This document shows positions 8,627 to 16,362 of a stretch of DNA of 34,293 nt, piece after piece. The translations under genes were made by a program, and so were the position numbers. Source of the stretch: Bacteroidetes bacterium UBA6221 (GTDB lineage Bacteria; Bacteroidota; Bacteroidia; Chitinophagales; Chitinophagaceae); the NCBI GenBank assembly GCA_002421685.1, contig DISB01000003.1:1-34293 (forward strand), in the 5' to 3' direction. A model generated the notes under the pieces. The model was not told the DNA's origin and did no database searches. It saw nothing but the letters and a program-made list of their open reading frames with translations. The number at the start of each line of letters is the position of its first letter. Position 1 is the stretch's first letter.

Positions 8627-9652
8627 TTATGATACTAACTGCGGTATAGCCTGTGGTGTGTGTTCTTCTATCAACTTCCTGATGATGCCAGAGGTTTCAT
8701 CAGGAAAATTCACTTTTACTCTTTCGCCACTCAATAACCACCACCTTACTTTGTCATAATATTTTCGGCTGAGTTGTTTTATGACCGGTACACCAATTTG
8801 TTCCGCCGCTGCAGCATTGCATTGTTGTTCGTATTGCGATTGCATGGGTATTACCATCAACTTTTTGCCTAAATACAAGGCTTCGGCCGGACCTTCAAAT
8901 CCCGCTCCGCATAACACACCGGTACTGCTTGCCATACTTTTGATGAAGGCATTGTTTTCAATAGGCTGTATATGCACATTTTTAAAGCTGAAAGCTTCTT
9001 TATTGTGTTTTGAAAACACCTGCCACTGTACTTCCGTGAAATGAGAGAGGTGTTCCACCAGCGCCTCATCATCATATGAAGGCAGGTATACCGTATAATG
9101 TCCTTCGTCTGTTGACACCGTTTCTCTTATCTCCCTGCGAATAACAGGCGTAAATATATTTTTCGCATATCGCCGGAAGTGAAAACCATAAGCATCCGTT
9201 ACAGGTGCGTAATACTTTAATACCAACTGCCCTTTCAAATCTCCTTGGGCCGGTTGAGGTGCATTTCCGGCCATTACAGCCGCCTGGTGGCTCAGCCCTA
9301 TACAAGGTCGCCTTTTCAGTTTGCAGGCCCATGCGCTTACAGGTTCAAAGTCGTTTACCACCAGGTCGTAATCATCAACAGGCAATTTGTTGATGTCCCG
9401 GGTAAGTTGAAACAACTTGAGCTTTTTTGCTGTAAGCCATATATCTACGCCACCCTTACTGCCGAAGATGAAACTCATGCCATAAAGCTTGTATTTTACC
9501 GGGAATGGGAATTCCACATCGGCCTGTATGCCGCTGATAAGGACATCTACTTCTCCATATTTGCACAACTCCGGGTAGATATCCCTGGCGCGGCTCAGGT
9601 GCCCGTTGCCCGTACCTTGTATAGCGAATAATATTTTCACGTGGTTACTCAC
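8627..9652 (-). CDS. Glycosyltransferase, GT28/MurG-like (Glyco_trans_1_3 type)
   Basis: The 341-residue protein begins with a Rossmann-like strand and a glycine-rich loop GTGNGHLSRA (about 13-22), followed by DYDLVVNDFEPVSAWA and a C-terminal donor-binding half with GVLCGAGFEGPAEALYLGKKLMVIP. This is the layout of MurG/UGT-like GT-B enzymes annotated as glycosyltransferase family proteins. The acceptor is unknown; linkage to an LpxH-like gene suggests an envelope glycolipid. GTG start at 9652 overlaps the TGA of the upstream metallophosphoesterase by 4 bp (GTGA), so translation is probably coupled. An internal GTG at 9640 is an alternative start. Confidence 0.85.
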   Translation of the reverse strand: MSNHVKILFAIQGTGNGHLSRARDIYPELCKYGEVDVLISGIQADVEFPFPVKYKLYGMSFIFGSKGGVDIWLTAKKLKLFQLTRDINKLPVDDYDLVVNDFEPVSAWACKLKRRPCIGLSHQAAVMAGNAPQPAQGDLKGQLVLKYYAPVTDAYGFHFRRYAKNIFTPVIRREIRETVSTDEGHYTVYLPSYDDEALVEHLSHFTEVQWQVFSKHNKEAFSFKNVHIQPIENNAFIKSMASSTGVLCGAGFEGPAEALYLGKKLMVIPMQSQYEQQCNAAAAEQIGVPVIKQLSRKYYDKVRWWLLSGERVKVNFPDETSGIIRKLIEEHTPQAIPQLVS

Positions 9653-10539
9653 GCTGCCTCCATATTACCAGGGAGATTATCTAAATGGCCGGGCTTGTTC
9701 ATGTTCACATTCAATTCCTGCAGCAATACGGCCATCAACTCTTTGGGGCTTTCTTTGCTTTGTTTTTTCTTATTGATATTCACCGCCTGGGCTTCCAGGT
9801 CATCCGCATACCGGTATATACTCCACAGTCCGTTGTTGTATTCCAGGCCTGTCAGGTTTTCTATCCAGTCGCCCGAATTCATGTATATCACCGGGCCGTT
9901 TTCTGTTACTACCGTTTTTATTTCGGGATGGTGAATATGCCCGCAAATCACGTACTTGAATTTATTTTCCGCTGCAATATCACATACGGTAGCTTCGAAG
10001 CTATTGATGAACTTCACAGCACTCTTTACGCTGTTTTTGATTTTTTTAGAGAGTGATACCTTGCCCCTCCCCATCTTCAGCGATATAAAGTTTACGAACC
10101 GGTTGATCAGTATCAGCGTATCGTAGCCTACCGCGCCCAGCCTGGCCAGCCACTTGCTGTGCTGCATCACCACGTCGAATACATCGCCGTGAAATACCCA
10201 TACTTTGGCGCCGTTTATTTTCAGAGAAAGTTTATTGGTAATCTTAAGCGAGCCAAGCTGAAATCCTTTGAAGCGCCGCAGCATTTCATCATGATTGCCC
10301 GGGATATAATACACAGGCACGCCTTTTGCTATCAGTCCTACCAGGTGTTTTATCACCATCATATGTGTATTCGGCCAATACCTTTTGCTGAATTGCCAGA
10401 TGTCTATAATATCACCGTTGAGGATGACTGCTTTAGGTTTGATACTTTTCAGGTAACGCAGTAATTCCGCGGCATGACAACCATATGTTCCCAGGTGTGT
10501 GTCGGAGAGGACTATTATATCTACTTCCCTTTTTGCCAT
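9649..10539 (-). CDS. Metallophosphoesterase, UDP-2,3-diacylglucosamine diphosphatase-like
   Basis: The calcineurin-like phosphoesterase motifs occur in order: SDTHLG, GDIIDIW, PGNHDE, FHGDVFD and GHIHHPEI, giving a complete two-metal site. Length (about 296 residues) and the DTHLGTYGCHA start match the LpxH2/LpxH-like group of Bacteroidota. It may hydrolyse UDP-diacylglucosamine in lipid A synthesis or a related nucleotide-lipid; a second, more canonical LpxH is at 27766-28527, so the roles probably differ. The frame is open to a TTG at 10575; ATG 10539 (MAKREVDIIVLSD) or 10545 is the likely start. It overlaps the glycosyltransferase gene by 4 bp. Confidence 0.85.
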   Translation of the reverse strand: MAKREVDIIVLSDTHLGTYGCHAAELLRYLKSIKPKAVILNGDIIDIWQFSKRYWPNTHMMVIKHLVGLIAKGVPVYYIPGNHDEMLRRFKGFQLGSLKITNKLSLKINGAKVWVFHGDVFDVVMQHSKWLARLGAVGYDTLILINRFVNFISLKMGRGKVSLSKKIKNSVKSAVKFINSFEATVCDIAAENKFKYVICGHIHHPEIKTVVTENGPVIYMNSGDWIENLTGLEYNNGLWSIYRYADDLEAQAVNINKKKQSKESPKELMAVLLQELNVNMNKPGHLDNLPGNMEAA

Positions 10540-10649
10540 ATGCATGGTATTAGATAGCCTTATACAGCTATACAAAGGGACGCAACAACTGTAACCTCAT
10601 CATTAAGAGGTTATTACTATTATATTAACGGTACTGCTGCTGATGTTGC

Positions 10650-12086
10650 CTAAAGCAGCGCTTCGATAGTTTCTATCAGTTGTTCTGTATTGCTGGGCCG
10701 GGGCGTGATTTCTACGGCAAAATTACCGTTCTTGTCTACCAGGAAGTATGAGGGTACCCCCAGGACACCATATTCATCAGCCAGTTTTGCCTTCCAGCCA
10801 CCACTTATCCTTGTGTGCAGACCAGTCAGTCCGTGCTTTTTCTTAGCTGCCTTCCAGGCCTTTTCGTCTTCATCAATGGAGACATATACAAATACAACGT
10901 CCTTACCCGCAAAGTGTTCTTTTATCTTTTTTGTATGCGGAAATTGCGCCAGGCACGGGCCGCACCAACTCGCCCAGAAGTCAATATATACTACTTTGCC
11001 CTCCAGCTCTGAAAGCTTGATCTTTTTACCATCCGCATCGGTAACGGTAAAATCTATGGCAGGTGCGCCCGGCGCCAGTTTTCTCTTGATGTTTAATTGC
11101 CGTTCTATTGTGGCAGTGTAGTCACTTTTAGGGTACCGGTTCTTAAAAAGGGTCATTAAATATTCAGCACGGGCTATCGGTATATATTTCGTTATTGAAT
11201 GGAAATGGAAGGCAAATGTGTATTCGGCAGATTCCTTCGGCATATCCTTGTAAGACAGTTCCAACATTTTGTCGAACAGCAGGTATTCCTTACCCTTTAC
11301 CATTGTTTCGTTTTTAACGCCTTGTGCCGACAGTTGCGCCCAGTGGTAGCGGTAGAGATATGTCCTGTAGATGTCTATATACATGAATTTATCGTCAAAT
11401 TTGGCAGGTACCTTTTTCAAAACTTCATAGTTTTCTTTGGGAACTTCGCCTATATCGTAAGTCCGCTTTACCATTACCTCATGCGCATCGGGGTACATCA
11501 GCATGGTTTCGTACTTCTGGTATTCGTGAAAAGCGTTCCAGAATTCTATGAAAGACTGCGGCAGACCTTTGCTGTTTTCTACCAGGAAGTCCAGTTCTTT
11601 GGCCACCCGGCCGTTTATAGCTGTTTCAAACTCCGCCGGTTCTTTGACTATCAACTGCTGCATTTCCACTTGGAAGTTTTGAGTGAAACCGTATTGCAGC
11701 ATGTGTTTCGCCATAAAATTGGCTACAGCTGCATCGGCTCCCTCGTATTGCAGGCTGGCGTCAAAGTTGGATGCGTCCACAGTCATAGTTAGCTTACCGC
11801 CGGGACTGGCGTATATTTCTGTAGCCTGCTCACCATTTTGAATTTGTATCAGCGTATAGTTGTGTGGCAGGGGCAGCATCACGATGAAATTGCCGTTTTT
11901 GTCTAATGGCTCGCTTACAACGTGACTTTTAAAATCAAGCCAATTGTCTTCGTAACCTGTATAACTGAATGTAACACTATCTGCCAGCGGATTGGTGACG
12001 GTTCCCCTTATGGTCAAATCATTTTTTCCGGCAAAGGCAACGAGGGCATTGACCAGCATGGCCAATAGTAATGGTATCTTATTCAT
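10650..12086 (-). CDS. TlpA-family thioredoxin-like protein with DUF4369-like N-terminus (copy 1)
   Basis: A signal peptide (MNKIPLLLAMLVNALVAFAG) is followed by a beta-rich DUF4369-like domain (about 24-110), a helical middle region, and a C-terminal AhpC/TSA-thioredoxin domain with active site WASWCGPC near residue 375 and the cis-Pro region GVLGVPSYFLVD. It is predicted periplasmic or membrane-associated and probably takes part in disulfide reduction or cytochrome maturation. It is a clear paralogue of the next gene upstream (same length, same domain order, same motif spacing), 45 bp apart, so the pair is a tandem duplication and probably one transcript. Confidence 0.9.
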   Translation of the reverse strand: MNKIPLLLAMLVNALVAFAGKNDLTIRGTVTNPLADSVTFSYTGYEDNWLDFKSHVVSEPLDKNGNFIVMLPLPHNYTLIQIQNGEQATEIYASPGGKLTMTVDASNFDASLQYEGADAAVANFMAKHMLQYGFTQNFQVEMQQLIVKEPAEFETAINGRVAKELDFLVENSKGLPQSFIEFWNAFHEYQKYETMLMYPDAHEVMVKRTYDIGEVPKENYEVLKKVPAKFDDKFMYIDIYRTYLYRYHWAQLSAQGVKNETMVKGKEYLLFDKMLELSYKDMPKESAEYTFAFHFHSITKYIPIARAEYLMTLFKNRYPKSDYTATIERQLNIKRKLAPGAPAIDFTVTDADGKKIKLSELEGKVVYIDFWASWCGPCLAQFPHTKKIKEHFAGKDVVFVYVSIDEDEKAWKAAKKKHGLTGLHTRISGGWKAKLADEYGVLGVPSYFLVDKNGNFAVEITPRPSNTEQLIETIEALL

Positions 12087-12131
12087 AGAGTTTGCTTTTG
12101 TAGGGCTAATATACCAATTATGCGCTTTGGC

Positions 12132-13571
12132 TTATAGCAATGATTCAATAGCTTTTACCAATTCAGCGGTTTGGCTGGGGCGGGGCGTATGTTCCAGTGC
12201 AAAATTTCCCTCCCGGTCAACCAGGAAATAATACGGTACGCCGTTGATGCCGTAAGCCACAGCAGTCTTGCCTTCCTCGCCGTTCAATCTTACGTGCAAA
12301 CCCTGCAGATCATACTTTTTACGAGCCTTGTTCCACTCCCCTTCATCCATATCAATAGATGCATACACAAAGACCACGTCCCGACCAGCAAAGCGCTCTC
12401 TTATTTCCTTCATGTATTTGAATTCGGCCCGGCATGGGCCGCACCAGCTCGCCCAAAAGTCAATGTACACCACCTTCCCTTTCAGCGACGACAGCTTTAT
12501 TTTCCTGCCATCGTCATCATACACTATGAAATCAATGACCGGTGCACCGGGGCTAAGTTTCTTCTTCTTTGCAATGCCGTCTTCGAGAAAATCCGAATAT
12601 TCACTATTGGGGTAACGTTCTGCAAACTGGTTGTACAATGCATTGACACGTTCCATTTTCCCATTATGGATAGCCGAAGAGATTTGATAGGCAAAAACAT
12701 ATTCTGCGGTTTTAGCGGGCATGTGTTGTCGCGAAAGTGCTATTACCTTGTCGACAAAGGCATCGTGGTCGTCGTCCCTTTGCCCGGGATTTTCCTTTTG
12801 CCTGGCAGTTAAGATTTGCGAATAATAATCGTTGACAAAATTCCGGTAAGGCAAAATATGCATTAGTTCATCATTGAACTTTTCCGGCGCCTGTGTCACC
12901 ACTTTGAAGTTAGCAGGCGGAATGGTATCGATATCATATGTGCCGTGTTTCACAATTTCATGCATATACGGGTATATAAGCATGTTGTTATACATGGTGT
13001 ATTCGTAGTACGCGTTCCAGAACGTGATAAACGAGGCGGGTAGTCCCCCTGCATTTTCTACCAGGAAATCCAACTCCCTTTGTACAAGTTCCTTCATGGC
13101 AGCTACATAAGCTTCGGGCTCCTTCTCCATAGTTTTATGGGCCGCGCGATGGAAATTATCCGTTAAACCATATTTGCGTATATATTTAACCATGAAGTTA
13201 GCTACGGAAACATCCATTCCCACACCTTTGTAGGATATGGTATTATCCAGGTCGGCGACATCTGCGGTCATTACCAGTTTATCTCCGGGGCTACAGTACA
13301 CTTCGGTCTCTTCCTTTCCGATACTGATATTGAGGATCGTGTAATCGTGCGGAACAGGAACCGTTACAAGGAAGTTCCCGTTCTTGTCAAGTTTTCCCCC
13401 GACTGATACGAAATGAAAATCCAGCCAGTTCTCCCGGTAATCCGTGTAGCTAATGAAGACGCTATCGGCACCGGCATTGATAATAGTACCTTTGATAGTA
13501 ATATCCTCTTTGCCTGCCAGCGCGACAATGGAACAGAATATAGCAAATATCATAACAAATAATCTCTTCAT
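12132..13571 (-). CDS. TlpA-family thioredoxin-like protein with DUF4369-like N-terminus (copy 2)
   Basis: The 479-residue product has a signal peptide (MKRLFVMIFAIFCSIVALAG), a DUF4369-like domain starting KEDITIKGTI, a helical middle section, and a thioredoxin domain with WASWCGPCRAEF and GINGVPYYFLVD (cis-Pro). Both active-site Cys are present. The catalytic domains of the two copies are closely similar and the middle regions clearly diverged, which fits an old duplication with different partners. It starts 46 bp after the stop of the ABC exporter gene, and a TAnnTTTG box (13610-13617) lies in that gap. Confidence 0.9.
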   Translation of the reverse strand: MKRLFVMIFAIFCSIVALAGKEDITIKGTIINAGADSVFISYTDYRENWLDFHFVSVGGKLDKNGNFLVTVPVPHDYTILNISIGKEETEVYCSPGDKLVMTADVADLDNTISYKGVGMDVSVANFMVKYIRKYGLTDNFHRAAHKTMEKEPEAYVAAMKELVQRELDFLVENAGGLPASFITFWNAYYEYTMYNNMLIYPYMHEIVKHGTYDIDTIPPANFKVVTQAPEKFNDELMHILPYRNFVNDYYSQILTARQKENPGQRDDDHDAFVDKVIALSRQHMPAKTAEYVFAYQISSAIHNGKMERVNALYNQFAERYPNSEYSDFLEDGIAKKKKLSPGAPVIDFIVYDDDGRKIKLSSLKGKVVYIDFWASWCGPCRAEFKYMKEIRERFAGRDVVFVYASIDMDEGEWNKARKKYDLQGLHVRLNGEEGKTAVAYGINGVPYYFLVDREGNFALEHTPRPSQTAELVKAIESLL

Positions 13572-13609
13572 CGCGGACGTTTAATGATACAAGGTAATAA
13601 AGTCGGGCG

Positions 13610-13617
13610 CAAATGTA
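13610..13617 (-). promoter_or_regulatory. Candidate -7 box (TACATTTG) for the TlpA pair
   Basis: TACATTTG on the minus strand fits TAnnTTTG and would give a leader of about 35 nt before ATG 13571. I see no good TTG/TTTG at the -33 position, so support is partial. Confidence 0.35.
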
Positions 13618-15405
13618 TCAGCCTGCCGTGTTCATCTCCGTCTGGTGGCGGTACAGGCGCGCGTAGCGTTTATTGAGCTGCATTAATTCATTATGTGTTC
13701 CCTGCTCTGCAATACGGCCATTGTCCAGCACAATTATTTTATCAAAGTCCCAACCGGTAAATATGCGGTGAGTGATAACAATGGTTGTCTTATTCTTTAT
13801 ATACGGTTTCAGGTTGGTAAGGATGTTTTGTTCTGTATGTGTATCCACCGCCGACAGAGATTCATCGAGCAGCAATATAGGGCTGTCTTTAATCAGCGCG
13901 CGGGCCAGCACCAATCTTTGTTTTTGCCCGCCGGAGAGCATTACGCCCCGTTCGCCGATTACGGTTTCATAGCCGTCTTTCAGCGTAGTAATATCTTTTT
14001 CAAAATCGGCCAGGCGTGCGGCTTCTTTTATTTCCGTTTCTGTTGCATCGGCCCTGCCAAACCTGATATTGTTATATACCGTGTCAGAGAATAGCATGGC
14101 TTCCTGTGGAGCGTATGCAATAGATGTACGGAGCGTTTGAAGGTCGTATTCGCTAACAGGGCGCCCATCTATTTTCACCGTGCCGGTGGTAGCATCGTAC
14201 ATACGTAACAACAGGTGTACCAATGTAGATTTTCCAGAGCCTGTTTTGCCTATGATGGCCACTTTATCGCCGGCCTTTATGTCAAGGGTAAAATCGTCCA
14301 GAGCCTTTATGCCCGTGTGTTGGTATACGAAGCTTACGTGGTCGAAATTAATGTTACCCAGCGGCTTGTCTTTTATCGCATTAACCTGGTTGAATATCTC
14401 CGGTTTGGAGTCCATGAATTCGTTGATGCGTTTTTGAGAAGCACCCGCCCGCTGAACTATGGAGGCTACCCAACCTATGGCCATCATGGGGAACATGAGC
14501 ATAGTTATATAAATAATGAATTCCGCAATATTACCGGCTGATATTGTGCCTTCTATGGCATAATATCCTCCTATCAGCACGGTGCTCAATATGCTCAACC
14601 CGATGAACAGGTTCATAGCCGGAAAGAAAACAGCTTCGGTAAGTGAAAGGTTGATTGCGCTTTTTTTATACTCTTCGCTTTTGCTGTCGAAGAACCCCAT
14701 CATAGCTTTTTCCTGCACAAAGGACTTTATCACGCGGATGCCTGAATAGGATTCCTGCGCTATCGTGGTCATGTCAGATAGTTGTGATTGTATCTTTTCA
14801 CTTTTTTTGAAAATAACACGATTGACCAGGTAAATGCTCAGGGCCAATAAGGGCAGGGGCAATATCACGTAAAAAGTAAGCATCGGGCTCACGCGCACCA
14901 TATTCCACAGGCACATTATGGTGAGCACCACCAGGTTGGTAGTGTACATGATGGCCGGGCCTATGTACATGCGTACCCGCGACACGTCCTCCGATATACG
15001 GTTCATCAGGTCTCCCGTACTGCGGGTTTTATAGAATTGTGTGTTCAGCTCCTGGTAATGTTTGTAAATATCATTTTTCAGGTCATATTCTATATGCCGC
15101 GACATAACAATAATGGTCTGCCTCATGAAGAACATAAAAACGCCGCGGGCTAGTGCAAGCGCCAATAATATAATGCCGCTTTGCAATACAAGGTCGAAAA
15201 TATATGACTGGAACAGTTCCGCCACCTTTGTATCGCTCACCAGCCTGTAACCGGTAATATTAGCTTGTACCCTATCAATCACATTGCGTATGATAACGGG
15301 AGGAATAACCGCGAATACGTTGGATACAGACACAAACAGCATCCCCAGCAGCAGGCGCCATTTGTAACGTAATAAGTATTTATTGAGTGCGGCCAGGTGT
15401 TTCAT
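13618..15405 (-). CDS. ABC exporter, MsbA/MdlB-like half-transporter
   Basis: The product (about 595 residues) has six transmembrane segments in an ABC type 1 exporter domain. The ATPase domain has Walker A GKTGSGKST, signature LSGGQKQR, Walker B ILLLDESLSAVD and the switch His in VITHR. Full fused TMD-NBD architecture indicates a homodimeric or heterodimeric exporter, with lipid A/phospholipid flipping or drug export as the usual roles. The frame is open to ATG 15432 but ATG 15405 (MKHLAALNKYLLRYKW) matches the family start better. Genes on either side are envelope-related, which favours a lipid or glycan substrate. Confidence 0.9.
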   Translation of the reverse strand: MKHLAALNKYLLRYKWRLLLGMLFVSVSNVFAVIPPVIIRNVIDRVQANITGYRLVSDTKVAELFQSYIFDLVLQSGIILLALALARGVFMFFMRQTIIVMSRHIEYDLKNDIYKHYQELNTQFYKTRSTGDLMNRISEDVSRVRMYIGPAIMYTTNLVVLTIMCLWNMVRVSPMLTFYVILPLPLLALSIYLVNRVIFKKSEKIQSQLSDMTTIAQESYSGIRVIKSFVQEKAMMGFFDSKSEEYKKSAINLSLTEAVFFPAMNLFIGLSILSTVLIGGYYAIEGTISAGNIAEFIIYITMLMFPMMAIGWVASIVQRAGASQKRINEFMDSKPEIFNQVNAIKDKPLGNINFDHVSFVYQHTGIKALDDFTLDIKAGDKVAIIGKTGSGKSTLVHLLLRMYDATTGTVKIDGRPVSEYDLQTLRTSIAYAPQEAMLFSDTVYNNIRFGRADATETEIKEAARLADFEKDITTLKDGYETVIGERGVMLSGGQKQRLVLARALIKDSPILLLDESLSAVDTHTEQNILTNLKPYIKNKTTIVITHRIFTGWDFDKIIVLDNGRIAEQGTHNELMQLNKRYARLYRHQTEMNTAG

Positions 15406-15454
15406 GCCTGCAAATGTCGGGAAATTATGCATGTTTGCAATTGCAGTACGCCAA

Positions 15455-16327
15455 TTACACCAGCCTGTAATTCCTATAGCTCATATTGATACCCAGCTTT
15501 TTTTCTGCGAACTGTTTGAAACGCTCTTTGAACGAAGTGCGGTTAAAGGATATATCGTAATCAAACTGCCAGTTGCTGTTGCTTATGCGCTGTTGCATGA
15601 CGGCTGGGTGTGTGCCCTTAAATTTCTGCACGGCGTCAATATGCGCGGCATAATCAAATTCCTCTCGCCTGGCCACATTCTTTTCCACCCACTCATCGTC
15701 GTGCCAGAGCTTGTGAAATATCTCCTGCTTACGCTGCATGGCGCGGGGATCTTTCACCCAGCCGTAATGATAAACATAGGCGTCCAGCAACTTTACGTTC
15801 AGCTTTTCATCCTCTCCTTTCCTAAAGCCCTGCGCGTCGCGATAGGAATAGATGCTTTTATCATTGCGGATGATGCGTATCTCGTGCGGGTACCAACGCG
15901 AAGAAGTGCCAACATAATCGTAAGAACCGTAGAAATGGAGGTATTTAAATAAAAGACCGTCTACACGCGTATCATCTTTCCAGCGCAACATGCCCTCCTT
16001 GATTGTATCCAGGTACTGTTCGTGCACTATTTCGTCGCCCTGTATATAAAAACACCAGTCAGTGTCGTCGCCTATAGCACGGATGGCCTTATTCGTTTCT
16101 TCAGCCAAAACCCTACCGCCGGTGCGCAGGCTATCGTCCCAAGTAGTTTGAATGATCTTTATTTTCGACGGGTCTATGCTTTCTATCAGTTGCAAGGTAC
16201 TGTCTTCCGACTTGCCCACAGCAACAACAAAATCATCGCACAAAGGCAGGATCGACCTTATGGCTTCCGCTATGGGATAGTCGTACCTGATAGCATTCCT
16301 GATAAAGGTGAACCCTGTTACTTTCAT
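15455..16327 (-). CDS. Glycosyltransferase family 2-like protein
   Basis: The roughly 290-residue product begins MKVTGFTFIRNAIRYDYPI and carries GT-A-like elements: CDDFVVAVGKSEDST (nucleotide-sugar region), DWCFYIQGDEIVHE (DxD-like metal site written as GDE) and a C-terminal region rich in aromatic and basic residues. It resembles the GT2-like proteins found in Bacteroidota polysaccharide loci. The acceptor is unknown. The frame is open to ATG 16336, but ATG 16327 fits the conserved start and the promoter immediately upstream. It begins 20 bp after the stop of the patatin gene. Confidence 0.8.
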   Translation of the reverse strand: MKVTGFTFIRNAIRYDYPIAEAIRSILPLCDDFVVAVGKSEDSTLQLIESIDPSKIKIIQTTWDDSLRTGGRVLAEETNKAIRAIGDDTDWCFYIQGDEIVHEQYLDTIKEGMLRWKDDTRVDGLLFKYLHFYGSYDYVGTSSRWYPHEIRIIRNDKSIYSYRDAQGFRKGEDEKLNVKLLDAYVYHYGWVKDPRAMQRKQEIFHKLWHDDEWVEKNVARREEFDYAAHIDAVQKFKGTHPAVMQQRISNSNWQFDYDISFNRTSFKERFKQFAEKKLGINMSYRNYRLV

Positions 16328-16333
16328 CAGGGG

Positions 16334-16362
16334 CAAATGTACTAAAGCTACCTGGGAGTCAA
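16334..16362 (-). promoter_or_regulatory. Candidate Bacteroidota promoter overlapping the patatin 3' end
   Basis: On the minus strand TTG (16362-16360), 18 bp, then TACATTTG (16341-16334). The box ends 6 bp before ATG 16327, implying a nearly leaderless transcript and an internal promoter for the GT2-ABC exporter genes. Confidence 0.5.

Noticed and set aside
10593..10612. Weak hairpin AACCTC/GAGGTT as a terminator
   Set aside because: Only six base pairs with a long AT loop and no T-run.
11199..11792. 197-residue plus-strand ORF
   Set aside because: Antisense to the TlpA gene; no domain and the opposite frame has clear motifs.
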